A stretch of DNA of 64,000 nt, taken from contig JAHDPL010000027.1 of the NCBI GenBank assembly GCA_018434355.1, forward strand, positions 1 to 64,000, written 5' to 3'. The DNA comes from Sporomusaceae bacterium. Its GTDB lineage: Bacteria > Bacillota > Negativicutes > UBA1444. Shown piece by piece: positions 35,178-45,212 of this stretch. Under the pieces are notes generated by a model, which was given only the letters and a program-made list of their open reading frames with translations, was not told the DNA's origin and searched no databases. How positions within the stretch are numbered: the stretch's first letter is position 1; every line of letters starts with the position of its first letter. Made by a program: the position numbers and the translations under genes.

Positions 35178-35990
35178 TTGAATAGCAACTCCCAAAACCT
35201 CACATTGGAACAGTTGACCACGCAACTGCCTTTGACCGGAGCTCGCTGCCGCGTCATCAGCCTGACCGGCGGCGGCGGCAAAACCAGCCTGATGTATCGC
35301 TGGGCCGCTTGTCTAAAGGACAGTGGACTGACGGTCATCACGACCACGACCACCAAACTGGCGGCTTCACCACGCGCTGACAGCCGCTTCGTGGAAGTAT
35401 CAACCTTGGAAACGGCAATGGCGGTTGTTGAGAAAACCGTCAGTGCAGGCGCGCATTCGTCCTGCCCCACGCTTACACTGGTAAGCGACCGACCTGCGCC
35501 AACCGGAAAAGTAGCAGGCATCGAGCCGCAGTGGATCGATCGGCTTGCAGAACGGTTTCCTGCCGTATTTTTCATCGTAGAAGCTGACGGTTCGGCTGGA
35601 AAATCGTTAAAGGGCTATCAGGACGATGAACCGGTTGTTCCAGCCAGTACGGCCCTGCTGATTCCGCTGGTCGGGTTAGATGCGCTCGGCTGTCCCGCCA
35701 ACAGCATGCATGTGCATCGTTCGGAAATTTTTCGTCGCATTGCCGGACTTGCTGCTGACGAGTTGATTTCGCCGCAAGCCGTCTGTGGCGCACTACTGCA
35801 TCCGGACGGCTATTTGCGCGCCGCACCGCCGCAAGCGATGATCTTGCCGCTATTGAACAAGGCGGAAACCCCGCAGCTACAGCAAATGGGCCGAGAACTG
35901 GCCGGTTGCATTCTGACTGCCAAACATCGGCAAATCAGCGCGGTGCTGGTTGGCAGCGTAAAATCGAATCGTTTTGCGAGGTTCCCATGA
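35178..35990 (+). CDS. yqeC: Selenium cofactor biosynthesis protein YqeC
   Basis: 270 residues with a TTG start whose ribosome binding site is weak (GGTGAA). A P-loop at about residue 32-39 (GGGGKTSL), TTTTTKL, and VEADGSAGKSLKGY mark the YqeC family. That family occurs with YqeB in genomes with selenium-dependent molybdenum hydroxylases and is a putative ATPase in cofactor maturation. It overlaps mocA by four bases. It is divergent from yqeB across 78 bases that must hold both promoters; I could not assign clear boxes there. Confidence 0.92.
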   Translation: MNSNSQNLTLEQLTTQLPLTGARCRVISLTGGGGKTSLMYRWAACLKDSGLTVITTTTTKLAASPRADSRFVEVSTLETAMAVVEKTVSAGAHSSCPTLTLVSDRPAPTGKVAGIEPQWIDRLAERFPAVFFIVEADGSAGKSLKGYQDDEPVVPASTALLIPLVGLDALGCPANSMHVHRSEIFRRIAGLAADELISPQAVCGALLHPDGYLRAAPPQAMILPLLNKAETPQLQQMGRELAGCILTAKHRQISAVLVGSVKSNRFARFP

Positions 35991-36583
35991 TTGTCGGAAT
36001 TATCCTGGCTGCCGGCTCCGCCAGCCGGATGGGACAAGCCAAACAATTGTTGCCGCTCGGTTCGCGTCCGATGCTCTGGCATGTTGCTCAGGCCGCCTGT
36101 CAGTCTAGCCTGGACGAAGTCATCGTCGTCACAGGCGCGACTGCCGGACCGGTTTCTCTTTGCGTCGCCGATCTGCCGCTGCGGATCGTGCACAACCCCG
36201 ACTGGCAACAAGGGCAGGCCGGCAGTATCCTAACTGCACTGCGATCACTGCCGCCAAATTGCGATGCCGTGTTGTTCCTGCTGGCCGACCAACCGCTGAT
36301 TACGCCGCAGTTAATCAACGAGCTGATTTTGCATTGGCAACGTTGCGGCAAAACCATCGTCCGCCCTTACCATGCAAATAAGCCCGGCAACCCAGTTCTG
36401 TTTTCGCTGGCAGTTTGGCGGGAGGAGCTGACGAAACTGTCGGGCGACCAAGGGGCCCGGCAACTGATCGTCGACCACCCCGAAGCCATCGGCTATCTGC
36501 CGGTTGCAAGCGATGAAATATTCCACGATATCGATACAATCGAAGACTACGAAAAGATGCAGCAACGGTTCGCGAAGTTATGA
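35987..36583 (+). CDS. mocA: Molybdenum cofactor cytidylyltransferase-like protein
   Basis: 198 residues from the ATG at 35987, overlapping the yqeC stop (ATGA). MobA-like NTP transferase fold: N-terminal LAAGSASRMGQAKQLLPL with the nucleotide-binding Gly/Arg/Lys, VTGA, GQAGSI, and the metal-binding LADQP motif. It should transfer CMP to molybdopterin to make MCD, the cofactor form used by xanthine-oxidase-family enzymes. It is placed with yqeC and ends 10 bases before the convergent xanthine dehydrogenase stop, which fits maturation of that enzyme. Confidence 0.93.
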   Translation: MIVGIILAAGSASRMGQAKQLLPLGSRPMLWHVAQAACQSSLDEVIVVTGATAGPVSLCVADLPLRIVHNPDWQQGQAGSILTALRSLPPNCDAVLFLLADQPLITPQLINELILHWQRCGKTIVRPYHANKPGNPVLFSLAVWREELTKLSGDQGARQLIVDHPEAIGYLPVASDEIFHDIDTIEDYEKMQQRFAKL

Positions 36584-36593
36584 CCTGAAACGG

Positions 36594-39143
36594 CTACACC
36601 GTATACTGCGTGTTCGACAGCGGCAACTGCGTGCGGAATATCCGGTCAAACCTATAATAAGCCCCCGCCACCGCCGGAGCGGTCGGAATGGTGGCGATCT
36701 CACCGATTCCCTTGGCGCCGTAAGCAAGCGCCGAGGGATTTTTTTCGACCAATTGGATCGCGATCTCCGGCATATCGGTGGAACGCATCAAACCGAGGGT
36801 GCCGAATTTTGCCGTCGGCACGCCGCGCTTGAGCGGAAAATCTTCCTGCAGCGCATAGCCGAGTCCCATAGCAATCGCCCCTTCGATCTGTCCTTCGATC
36901 GTGGCCGGATTGATCGCTCGCCCCACATCATGAGCGGCAACCACTTTTTGCAACCAACCGGTGTCGTTCAGCATCACGACCTGGGTCGCATAACCGAACG
37001 CCACATGGTTCACCGGATGCGGCTTGTCCGAAGTCAGTGGATCGGTCTCGCCGCGGTATTGTCCAGCAAACTCCTGACCGGCAAGTTCTTCCAGCGTTTT
37101 TGTTTTCATCGCCTCGGCCAGAGACAGTGCTGCCTGACGCACCGCCTCGCCGGTGAACATCGTTTGCCGCGATGCGGTCGTCGTGCCGGCATCCGGCGTT
37201 ACATCTGTGTCCGGTTCATGCATCAACACCTGTGAAGGGCCAATGCCAAGCGTCTCGCAGATAATCTGCCGCAACACGGTCGCCAGTCCCTGACCGACGC
37301 AGGCGGCGCCGGTCAGAATCTCGACCGCCCCTGCTCCGACCCGCAAAACAGCGCGACCGGTATCCGGCACCCCGACCCCGAGACCGGTATTTTTCATCGC
37401 ACAGGCGATTCCTGCAAAGCGTGCGGCTTCATATTCGTGTTTCACCGCCAGCAAGGTTTCTTTGATTCCCGTACTGGCATCGGCAATCTGTCCGGTAGCC
37501 ATCACCGCGCCCGGTTCGAGCGCATTGCGGTAACGAATCTCCCAGTGACTGATGCCAACCAAATCTGCCAACAGGTTCAGGTTCATCTCACAGGCAAACG
37601 CCGACTGCGGCACGCCAAATCCGCGGAATGCACCGGCCGGCGGATTGTTGGTGTACACCGCCATGCCGTTGATTTCAACGTTGGGAATCTGATAAGGCCC
37701 GGAAACATGGGTACAGGCCCGTTGCACCACCGGACCGCCGAGCGATGCGTACGCCCCGGTATCGGCGACGATGCGCGCCCGCATGCCGACCAGCTGTCCG
37801 TCCGCGTCACAGGCGGTGGTCAGTTCGATTTCCATCGAATGGCGCTTAGGATGCACCCGCATGCTTTCCTTGCGGGACAGCGTCAGTTTCACCGGCTGGC
37901 CTGTCTTGTGGGCCAACAGCGCCGCATGATGCTGCACAGACAGATCTTCCTTGCCGCCGAACGCGCCGCCGACCAGTTTGCCAATCACTCGCACCTGCTC
38001 ACCAGGCAGGCCGAGAATCGCTGCAATCCCATGATGGTCGTCAAACACACTCTGGCTACCCACATAGACCGTCAGCTTGCCGTCAGAACCGGGAACCGCC
38101 AGTGCGCTTTCCGGTTCAAGAAAGGCATGCTCGGTGAAGGGGGTATGATAACTGCGGGTCACGACATGCGCCGCCGTCTCGATCGCCTGGTTTGCGTCGC
38201 CTCTGGCAAAGGCGACCCGGCTCAGCACGTTGCCGTCCGGATGCAGTTTCGGCGCTGTGTCGGCCAGCGACTCCTGCGGCGACAGCAATGGTGACAATTC
38301 TTCATATTCCAGCCGGATCGAGCGAACGGCCTCCTGGGCGATTTTTTTTGTCCGGGCCGCGACAATTGCCAGCGCATCACCGATGTAGCGAGTTTCCTCT
38401 CCCTCGGCGATCATTGCCGGCCAGTCCCGCTTTAGGTGGCCCCATTTCTGCTGACCGGGGATATCGGCCGCAGTCATCACCGCCGCCACTCCCGCCAGTC
38501 CAGCGGCAACCGAAGTGTCAATCGACAGAATCCGCGCCCGCGGCACCGGCGTCCTGAGCACAGCGGCATACAACATTCCGGGCACCTTCAGGTCGTCGAC
38601 ATACTCACCGGTTCCGAGCGTCTTCGCAGCAGCATCCAGCCGGGCCGCCCGCGCCCCCACGCCGGACGCAACTTCTGCCGGCGCCGGCAATCCTTCGCGC
38701 AAAGCCCGCGCCGCCATCATGATCGCCTGTTCGATCTTAACATAGCCGGTGCAGCGGCAAATGTTGCCGCGCAGCGCTTCCTTGATCCGGGCGGCGGACG
38801 GCTCGGGATCGCGATCGAGCAAGCCTTTGGCGCTGATCACCATCCCGGGCGTGCAGAATCCGCACTGCACCGCACCGGCTTCGGCAAACGCCCAGGCATA
38901 TACTGCTTTTTCCCGCTCAGACAGCCCTTCCACCGTAATCACCGTCTTGTCCTGCAAACGGCTGAGCGACAGCAGGCAGGCGCGCATCGACAGCCCGTTG
39001 ACCAGCACCATGCAGGCGCCGCAGGCCCCTTCACCGCAACCGTTCTTCACCGCAGTCAGCCGCAAGGTTTCGCGCAGATATTCCATCAGGTTCTCATCTT
39101 CCGTTTCCTGGTATACGACGCCATTTATCGTGAATTGGTACAT
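36594..39143 (-). CDS. Selenium-dependent xanthine dehydrogenase, fused Fe-S/Mo subunit
   Basis: 849 residues from the ATG at 39143 (GGGGGAGG seven bases upstream). Fusion of a 2x[2Fe-2S] subunit (about 1-165; Cys36/41/44/56 and Cys94/97/129/131) with the molybdopterin subunit (about 175-849). The Mo part has GGAFGGKED, RGFGVPQ and the catalytic Glu in AKGIGEIATIP. Length and fusion match the selenium-dependent XDH family, in which selenium is a labile ligand rather than selenocysteine; no in-frame TGA is present. It should oxidise xanthine/hypoxanthine. No FAD subunit is encoded in the window. Last gene of the nup-preA-hydA-xdh operon, overlapping hydA by 19 bases. Confidence 0.93.
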   Translation of the reverse strand: MYQFTINGVVYQETEDENLMEYLRETLRLTAVKNGCGEGACGACMVLVNGLSMRACLLSLSRLQDKTVITVEGLSEREKAVYAWAFAEAGAVQCGFCTPGMVISAKGLLDRDPEPSAARIKEALRGNICRCTGYVKIEQAIMMAARALREGLPAPAEVASGVGARAARLDAAAKTLGTGEYVDDLKVPGMLYAAVLRTPVPRARILSIDTSVAAGLAGVAAVMTAADIPGQQKWGHLKRDWPAMIAEGEETRYIGDALAIVAARTKKIAQEAVRSIRLEYEELSPLLSPQESLADTAPKLHPDGNVLSRVAFARGDANQAIETAAHVVTRSYHTPFTEHAFLEPESALAVPGSDGKLTVYVGSQSVFDDHHGIAAILGLPGEQVRVIGKLVGGAFGGKEDLSVQHHAALLAHKTGQPVKLTLSRKESMRVHPKRHSMEIELTTACDADGQLVGMRARIVADTGAYASLGGPVVQRACTHVSGPYQIPNVEINGMAVYTNNPPAGAFRGFGVPQSAFACEMNLNLLADLVGISHWEIRYRNALEPGAVMATGQIADASTGIKETLLAVKHEYEAARFAGIACAMKNTGLGVGVPDTGRAVLRVGAGAVEILTGAACVGQGLATVLRQIICETLGIGPSQVLMHEPDTDVTPDAGTTTASRQTMFTGEAVRQAALSLAEAMKTKTLEELAGQEFAGQYRGETDPLTSDKPHPVNHVAFGYATQVVMLNDTGWLQKVVAAHDVGRAINPATIEGQIEGAIAMGLGYALQEDFPLKRGVPTAKFGTLGLMRSTDMPEIAIQLVEKNPSALAYGAKGIGEIATIPTAPAVAGAYYRFDRIFRTQLPLSNTQYTV

Positions 39144-40534
39144 GCCGTATCCTCCCCCTGTTGCCGTTTTTTTCGCATCAGATAGCAACCGGTCGGTCCT
39201 GTGGCGATCCGACCCGCTTGCACCGCATGCAGCCCCCGCAAAAACACTTCACGCACCCGGCCCTGCTGTTCGATGCCTTCATAAGCGTTGTAGTCAACCC
39301 GCTGCGTCTGCGAGGCCGCCGTGATAAGGCAGCTCTGGCCGGGGTCCCAGACCACGATATCGGCATCGCTGCCGACCGCCAGCACTCCTTTTCGCGGATA
39401 CAGGCCAAACTGCTTCGCCGGCCCGGTCGAAATGCAGGCGACAAATTGCGACAAACTGATTTTTCCGGTTGCCACGCCACAGCTATATAACAGACCGAAA
39501 CGATTTTCGACGCCGGGAATCCCATTGGGAATCCGCGAAAAATCGCCCCGACCGATTTCTTTCTGCCCTACAAAGTCGAATGAACAGTGGTCTGACCCGA
39601 CACAGGCGATTGCGCCATCCTGCAGTCCCTGCCAGAGGGGTTCCTGGTTGTGTTTTTCGCGCAATGGCGGCGACATGACGTACTTTGCCGCTGAAAAACC
39701 CTGCGTGTCATATCGCATCGCATCCAGAACCAAATACTGCGGACAGGTCTCCGCCGCCACCGGCAGTCCCTGCTGCTGCGCCTGCCGGATCAGCGACAGC
39801 GCCCGGGCGCTGCTGACATGAACGATGTAAATCGGGCAACCGGACAGTTCGGCAATCGCCACTGCCCGCGCCACGGCTTCCGCCTCGACGACTTCCGGCC
39901 GGGTCGCTGCATGCTGGGCCGGTTCCAACCGTCCCGCCGCTTTTGCTTCTGTAACGAGAGCCGCAATCAGCTCGCCATTTTCGCAATGCAGGCAAACCAG
40001 CATCCCCTGATCGCGACAGATCTGCATAACACGAAGCAGGTCAGCGTCGCCAACCTGCATCACATCCTTGTAAGCCATGTAGAGTTTTACGGAAACCACT
40101 CCGTCGCGTTCCGCCACTGCCGCTAGTTCCGCCAATGCCTGCGGCGTGCAGTCGCACAGAGCCAGGTGAAAGCCGAAATCCACATAGGATTTACCGGCGG
40201 CCTTGGCATGCCAGGTCGCCAGCGCATCGGCCAGGGACCCGCCGCGGCTTTGCGTCGCATAATCAATGACCGTCGTCGTGCCGCCAAGAATCGCCGCCAG
40301 CGAACCGGAGGCAAAATCATCGGCGGTTGTCGTGCTGCCGACGTCCAGATCAAAGTGGGTATGCGGGTCAATTCCGCCGGGAAATAGGAAACAACCGGAC
40401 ACATCGATCTGTTGATCGCCCGGTTGCACTAAATTTTTTCCGATCGACGCGATCATCTCGCCAGCGATCCGCAGATCTTCTTGCGCAACCGAATCGGCGT
40501 TGACTATCGTCCCGCCGCAAAGAACGGTTCCCAT
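39125..40534 (-). CDS. hydA: Dihydropyrimidinase (cyclic amide hydrolase)
   Basis: About 469 residues, the family norm, from the ATG at 40534, four bases after the preA stop; the longer frame runs into preA. It opens the ring of dihydrouracil/dihydrothymine or related hydantoin-type substrates. Amidohydrolase features: metal ligands in GIDPHTHFD, the carboxylated Lys in VSVKLYMAYKD, His in CLHCENGE and IVHVSSA, and Asp in VGSDHCSF. With PreA directly upstream it gives two consecutive steps of reductive pyrimidine breakdown. In selenium-XDH clusters the same protein is sometimes proposed to act on purine breakdown products. Confidence 0.94.
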   Translation of the reverse strand: MGTVLCGGTIVNADSVAQEDLRIAGEMIASIGKNLVQPGDQQIDVSGCFLFPGGIDPHTHFDLDVGSTTTADDFASGSLAAILGGTTTVIDYATQSRGGSLADALATWHAKAAGKSYVDFGFHLALCDCTPQALAELAAVAERDGVVSVKLYMAYKDVMQVGDADLLRVMQICRDQGMLVCLHCENGELIAALVTEAKAAGRLEPAQHAATRPEVVEAEAVARAVAIAELSGCPIYIVHVSSARALSLIRQAQQQGLPVAAETCPQYLVLDAMRYDTQGFSAAKYVMSPPLREKHNQEPLWQGLQDGAIACVGSDHCSFDFVGQKEIGRGDFSRIPNGIPGVENRFGLLYSCGVATGKISLSQFVACISTGPAKQFGLYPRKGVLAVGSDADIVVWDPGQSCLITAASQTQRVDYNAYEGIEQQGRVREVFLRGLHAVQAGRIATGPTGCYLMRKKRQQGEDTACTNSR

Positions 40535-40538
40535 CGGT

Positions 40539-41627
40539 TTAGCCGCCCCAGCCGATCGCGCCAACCGGACAACGGCTGAGGCAAAGCCCGCAGCCAAAAC
40601 AGAGCGTCTGGTCAATGACCGCTTTCGTATCCACCAGTTGAATCGCTTGGTAAGGACAGCTCTTCACACAGTTGCCGCAGGAAATGCAGCGCAGTTTCGT
40701 GACGCTTGGCGCAGTCGCTTCGGTAGAGAACTGCCGTTGCTGCATTTTGCGCCGGGTCAGTCCTTTCAGCTCGTTCACCGACTGGTATCCGTGCGAATCG
40801 AGGAATGCAGACAATTCCGCCGCAATCTTGCCATACACGGCCGGTCCCTTGAGGATCGCTTCCGTGCAAAGCTGGACAGCCGACGCGCCGGCCATGAACA
40901 TCTCGGCGACATCCTTGCCTGTCGATACGCCGCCCACGCCAAAGATCGGAATCTTCACCGCATTCGCAGCATCAAAGATGCAGCGCACCGCCAAGGACTT
41001 GATTGCACGCCCGGACAACCATCCGTACCCCGACTGGCTTCCCATCAGCGGCAGACCGGTTTCCACGTCGATTCCCATACAAGGGCCGAACGAATTGATC
41101 ATCACCAGGGCATCAGCGCCGGCAGCTTCCACCGCCAGGGCGATCTCCTGAATGTTGGGATGGGGGCTCATCTTGACGAACACCGGAACGTCGACGGCCC
41201 GTTTGGCTGCTTTGACCGTATCGGTGATCGGCGTCAGATCATTGCCGATATAATGGCAGGATAGCTCCAGCGCATCGGCGAACGGACGCACCATCGGCGC
41301 CAGTTCGGCAATCAGCGCTGCTGTATAGCCAAGTCCGACAATCAGCGGCACGCCGGCCGATTTTGCGATGGCGTACTCGCGGTCCAACCACTGCTCCTTG
41401 GTCAGTTCCGACCATAGCTCCGTATTCAGCATGCCAATCTTTACGTCCGACATGCAGGGACGCGGCACCTCGGCCGGTTGCTGGGAAATCGTCTTGCTGA
41501 CGATCGCCGCCGCGCCTCCGGCCACTGCCGCAAGACAAGCCGCGCCGTCACGCGTGGGCGGTCCTGCCGCCGGCATTAAGGGAGACGAAAATCGCAGTCC
41601 ACAAATCTCAACCGATAAATCAGCCAT
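40539..41627 (-). CDS. preA: Dihydropyrimidine dehydrogenase subunit PreA
   Basis: 362 residues. FMN-binding TIM barrel of the dihydroorotate-dehydrogenase type (about 1-300) with substrate-loop and FMN residues in PVFVKMSPH and GVGGVSTGKD. A C-terminal 2[4Fe-4S] ferredoxin domain follows (CISCGNCVKSCP and CFGCGLCLSRCP). It reduces uracil/thymine with electrons normally delivered by PreT, which is not in the window, so another electron donor or a distant preT is implied. The ATG at 41627 has GAGGAGG upstream. It lies between the nucleoside transporter ATPase and hydA. Confidence 0.94.
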   Translation of the reverse strand: MADLSVEICGLRFSSPLMPAAGPPTRDGAACLAAVAGGAAAIVSKTISQQPAEVPRPCMSDVKIGMLNTELWSELTKEQWLDREYAIAKSAGVPLIVGLGYTAALIAELAPMVRPFADALELSCHYIGNDLTPITDTVKAAKRAVDVPVFVKMSPHPNIQEIALAVEAAGADALVMINSFGPCMGIDVETGLPLMGSQSGYGWLSGRAIKSLAVRCIFDAANAVKIPIFGVGGVSTGKDVAEMFMAGASAVQLCTEAILKGPAVYGKIAAELSAFLDSHGYQSVNELKGLTRRKMQQRQFSTEATAPSVTKLRCISCGNCVKSCPYQAIQLVDTKAVIDQTLCFGCGLCLSRCPVGAIGWGG

Positions 41628-41650
41628 CTGCCCAGCCTCCTCTTCTCGCT

Positions 41651-43189
41651 CTACCCTGCCGTTGCCTGGTTATCCGGCGTCAGTCCCGCCATCAGCAAGC
41701 CCAGTGTCTTTTCATCGGCCTGCGCCACCGGCAGCACCTGCATGATCCGCCCGTCAAAAAACACCGCGATCCGGTCGCTGAGTTTCTGCACTTCATCCAG
41801 TTCCTCTGAGATCAGGATGACTCCCATCCCTTCCCGGCTTGCCTGAACCAGCATTTCATGCACATATTCGGCCGCGCCGATATCGAGGCCGCGGGTGGGA
41901 TACGCCGCCACCAGCACTTTGGGTTGCCGGGTGATCTCGCGGGCCAGGATCAGGCGCTGGATATTACCGCCGGACAATTTGCCGGTCTGTGTTTCCAGGT
42001 CGGGAGTTTTGATTCCATAGTCTGCGACCAGTTTTTCGCTATGGGCGCGGATCGTTTTCTCGCTCAGCAGCACGCCCCGGGCGAACGGCTTTTCCGCGTG
42101 GTCCTTCAGCAGCAGGTTTTCCCAGATCTGGAACGAGGGAATCGTGCCCACATGCAGCCGGTCCTCGGGGATGAAACCCAATCCTTTGTCAATGATTTGT
42201 TTCGGCGTGCAATGGGTAATTTCCTGTCCGCTTAGCAGAACTTTGCCGGACTCGACCGTCCGCAAGCCGCTGATCGCTTCGGCGAACTCTTTCTGTCCAT
42301 TGCCGGATACCCCGGCAATGCCGAGGATTTCACCAGGATGAACGCCGAGCGAGATTCCCCGCAGCGCCGGCGTTCCCATATTATTGTTTACACAGAGTTC
42401 TTCCACGCAAAGCACGCAGTCGCCGTCGAACTGTCTGGCTTCACGGCTGAACGGCCGGGCATCGCGTCCCACCATCATCCGAGCCAGTTCTTCCGGGTTG
42501 GTGTCGCCTGTCGCGACTTCGCCGGCTTTCTTGCCGTCACGCAGCACCACGACCCGGTCGCTCACCGCCATCACTTCGTGCAGCTTGTGGCTGATGATGA
42601 TGACAGAACGGCCTTGCGCGACCATCGTCCTCAGCAACACGATCAGGTCTTGCGCTTCCTGAGGCGTCAAGACCGCTGTCGGTTCGTCCATGACCAACAG
42701 GTCGGCGCCGCGATACAGCGCCTTGATGATTTCCACCCGCTGCTGTTCGCCGACGCTTAGCTGCCAGACATAAGCATCCGGATTCACCGACACGCCGTAC
42801 GTCGCTCCGATTTCGACAATCCGCCGGGACACCGGCTCCAGATCGAGCAAGGCGCCTTTTTCCGACGGCAGGCCGAGCGCAACATTCTCACTGACCGTCA
42901 ACGTAGGCACAAGCATAAAATGCTGGTGCACCATGCCGATCCCGCAGTCGATCGCCATCCGCGGCGAGTCGATCTGCACCGGTTCTCCGTTGATCAGGAT
43001 TTCTCCCGCATCGGCCTGATACAGCCCATACAGGATGTTCATCAAAGTGGTCTTGCCGGCCCCGTTCTCGCCAAGCAGCGCCAGCACTTCCCCGGCCGAC
43101 ACTTCAATATTCACATGGTCGTTGCTGAGAACGCCGGGGAATCGTTTGACGATTCCCCTCATCTCCAGCTTCTGGATTCTGGCGCTCAT
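41651..43189 (-). CDS. Nucleoside ABC transporter ATPase (NupO/YufO type)
   Basis: 512 residues with two ABC domains in one chain (about 8-240 and 255-505). The first has Walker A GENGAGKTT, signature LSVGEQQRVEI and Walker B LLVMDEPTA. The second has a degenerate Walker A (GVSGNGQKEF), as usual for sugar/nucleoside-type importers, and signature LSGGNIQ. It powers the two permeases and the BMP lipoprotein encoded just upstream. The start is one base after the BMP stop. Given the neighbours, purine or pyrimidine nucleosides are the likely cargo. Confidence 0.95.
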   Translation of the reverse strand: MSARIQKLEMRGIVKRFPGVLSNDHVNIEVSAGEVLALLGENGAGKTTLMNILYGLYQADAGEILINGEPVQIDSPRMAIDCGIGMVHQHFMLVPTLTVSENVALGLPSEKGALLDLEPVSRRIVEIGATYGVSVNPDAYVWQLSVGEQQRVEIIKALYRGADLLVMDEPTAVLTPQEAQDLIVLLRTMVAQGRSVIIISHKLHEVMAVSDRVVVLRDGKKAGEVATGDTNPEELARMMVGRDARPFSREARQFDGDCVLCVEELCVNNNMGTPALRGISLGVHPGEILGIAGVSGNGQKEFAEAISGLRTVESGKVLLSGQEITHCTPKQIIDKGLGFIPEDRLHVGTIPSFQIWENLLLKDHAEKPFARGVLLSEKTIRAHSEKLVADYGIKTPDLETQTGKLSGGNIQRLILAREITRQPKVLVAAYPTRGLDIGAAEYVHEMLVQASREGMGVILISEELDEVQKLSDRIAVFFDGRIMQVLPVAQADEKTLGLLMAGLTPDNQATAG

Positions 43190-43190
43190 T

Positions 43191-44222
43191 TTATTTCAGC
43201 TCGATTTTCAGGGTTCCAGCCGCGATATCTTTCTTGGCCTTTTCCACCGCCGCTTTCACATCAGCCGGAATCTTCGCTTCCAGTTTCGGGTTGTACTTCA
43301 GTTCCAGCATGCCGTCAGCAAACGACAGGGTCAGGTGCTGGCCGCCGAGGGTGCCTTTTTTGCGCAATTCAAGGATTTTGCCGAGGACCTTTTCCCAGTT
43401 GTAGACTTGTGAAGCCAGTACTGCATCCGGAGAAACTTTGCTTTGGTCCATGTCGGTCGACAACCAGTAAGTTCCCGGTTTTCCGGCGACCGCTTTGATC
43501 GCGCCTACTGCCTGTTGGCTGGAGCCGGTCAGGAAGTCTGCGCCTGCATCCATGTGAGTCTTGGCAATTTCACCAGCCTTAACGATTTCGTTGAACGAAC
43601 CGGTGTAGGCAATACGGGTTTTTACGTCGCCACCGGCGGCTGCCACGCCCTGCATGAAGCCTTTGTTGTATTTGATGGCGTCACCGGCTTCAACCGGTCC
43701 GACAATGCCGACAATCTTGGATTTGGACATCTTGGCGGCCAAAATCCCCATGACATAGGCGCCTTCCTGGGCCTGGGGGTCATAGGCGAAGATGTTGGGG
43801 CCTGTCTGGAATCCGGTGCCATAGGCGAACGTGATCTTGGGGAATTCGGGGGCGATTTCCTTGACTACGCTCTGGTATTGGGCGCCATGGGCGATGATGA
43901 TGTCAAAGCCCTGGGTCGCGTACTGACGGATGGCAGCACCGGCGTCAACCGGCTTACCCATCCGTTCGCTGACTGCCAGTTCGATTTCGCCCTTGGAGTC
44001 GGTCTGGATTTTTTTCACGGCCTCATACATCGACTGGGCCCAGGCCATATCATCGACGGTGCTCGGCAGGACAAGGGCGATTTTGATTTTGTTTGACTGG
44101 GCTTTCAGCGCTTCGGTTTTGGCCGGAGCCGGCTTGCTGTCGCCGCCGCAGCCGGCAAGCAGCAGCGAAGCGGTCAATAACATGGCGATGAGCAATAGAA
44201 TCTGTTTTTTCAGGTTTTTCAT
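43191..44222 (-). CDS. BMP-family nucleoside-binding lipoprotein
   Basis: 343 residues. Lipoprotein signal peptide with lipobox LLAGC, Cys25. The mature part is a Bmp/PnrA-type binding protein: KIALVLPSTVDDMAWAQSMYEAV, IIAHGAQYQSVV, FAYGTGFQTGPN, GILAAKMSKS and WLSTDMDQS. Homologues bind purine or pyrimidine nucleosides at the membrane surface. Third gene of the transporter set, 53 bases after the second permease. Confidence 0.95.
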   Translation of the reverse strand: MKNLKKQILLLIAMLLTASLLLAGCGGDSKPAPAKTEALKAQSNKIKIALVLPSTVDDMAWAQSMYEAVKKIQTDSKGEIELAVSERMGKPVDAGAAIRQYATQGFDIIIAHGAQYQSVVKEIAPEFPKITFAYGTGFQTGPNIFAYDPQAQEGAYVMGILAAKMSKSKIVGIVGPVEAGDAIKYNKGFMQGVAAAGGDVKTRIAYTGSFNEIVKAGEIAKTHMDAGADFLTGSSQQAVGAIKAVAGKPGTYWLSTDMDQSKVSPDAVLASQVYNWEKVLGKILELRKKGTLGGQHLTLSFADGMLELKYNPKLEAKIPADVKAAVEKAKKDIAAGTLKIELK

Positions 44223-44275
44223 GGTTGGTTTGCCTCCTCATGTTTCATTCTTTGCATCTGCGGATCACATTGCGG

Positions 44276-45211
44276 CTAGCCCCGGACGCCCCGTTCATAG
44301 GGTTTTCCCAGCGCCGCCGGCGGCCATACCCGGCCAAAGGATATCATCAGGGCGATGATCGTGACAATGTAGGGCAGCATGACGGCCATTTCATAGGGGA
44401 AGTTGATCCCTAGCACCTGCACCCACAATTGGAACGAATCGGCCATGCTGAACAATAAGGAACCAGCCAGAATCCCCCAGGGACTCCAGCGACCGAAATA
44501 TACCAGCGCGATCGCGATAAAACCGCGGCCGGCCGTAATATTATCGGCAAACATATGAGTATTTGCCACCGTCAGGGTGGCGCCGGCCAAACCGGCCAGC
44601 ATACCGCCCAAGATCAAGCACTGGTAGCGCAGACCGCTGACACTGACCCCCATGGTGTCTACCGCCTGCGGCGTCATGCCGACTGCGCGGACGCTGAGAC
44701 CCCAGGTGGTGCGAAACAATACGAACCAGAGCAATGGCACCAGCAAAAAAGCAAAGTAAACAATAAAATGATGGCTGAAAAACATCGGGCCGATGATTGG
44801 AATGTCGCCCAGTCCTGGTATTTTCCATGCCTTCAGTCCGGCAATCGACTGGATGCCGTCCACATACAATCGAAAGAACAGTCCGGACAGGCCCCAGCCC
44901 AGCATCGACAGTCCGATGCCGCTGATCCCCTGTTCCGCCTGCAGAGTCACGCTGACAAAAGCCATCAACATACCCATCAAGCCGCCGGTAACGATGGCAG
45001 CCAACAAGCCGAGCAGCGGCGACTGGCTGACATAAGTAATGTAGAAGCCGGAAAACGCACCCATCAGCATGATGCCTTCCAATCCCAGGTTGAACACGCC
45101 GGAGCGCTGGCTGAGCATCTCACCGAGAGCCGCCAGCAGATAGGGAGTCGCCAGTCGGATGCCTGTGGCGATCATCCCGATCAGAATTCCCTGTTCCAAG
45201 CCTTCCGTCAT
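44276..45211 (-). CDS. Nucleoside ABC transporter permease (NupQ/YufQ type)
   Basis: 311 residues from the ATG at 45211 (GGGGAGG upstream, two bases after the preceding stop); the in-frame extension to 45292 lies inside the previous gene. About eight to nine hydrophobic helices with SGVFNLGLEGIMLMGAFSGF and the C-terminal coupling segment typical of BPD_transp_2 permeases. It is the shorter member of the permease pair and forms the channel with the protein from 45213-46289. Confidence 0.93.
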   Translation of the reverse strand: MTEGLEQGILIGMIATGIRLATPYLLAALGEMLSQRSGVFNLGLEGIMLMGAFSGFYITYVSQSPLLGLLAAIVTGGLMGMLMAFVSVTLQAEQGISGIGLSMLGWGLSGLFFRLYVDGIQSIAGLKAWKIPGLGDIPIIGPMFFSHHFIVYFAFLLVPLLWFVLFRTTWGLSVRAVGMTPQAVDTMGVSVSGLRYQCLILGGMLAGLAGATLTVANTHMFADNITAGRGFIAIALVYFGRWSPWGILAGSLLFSMADSFQLWVQVLGINFPYEMAVMLPYIVTIIALMISFGRVWPPAALGKPYERGVRG

Positions 45212-45212
45212 A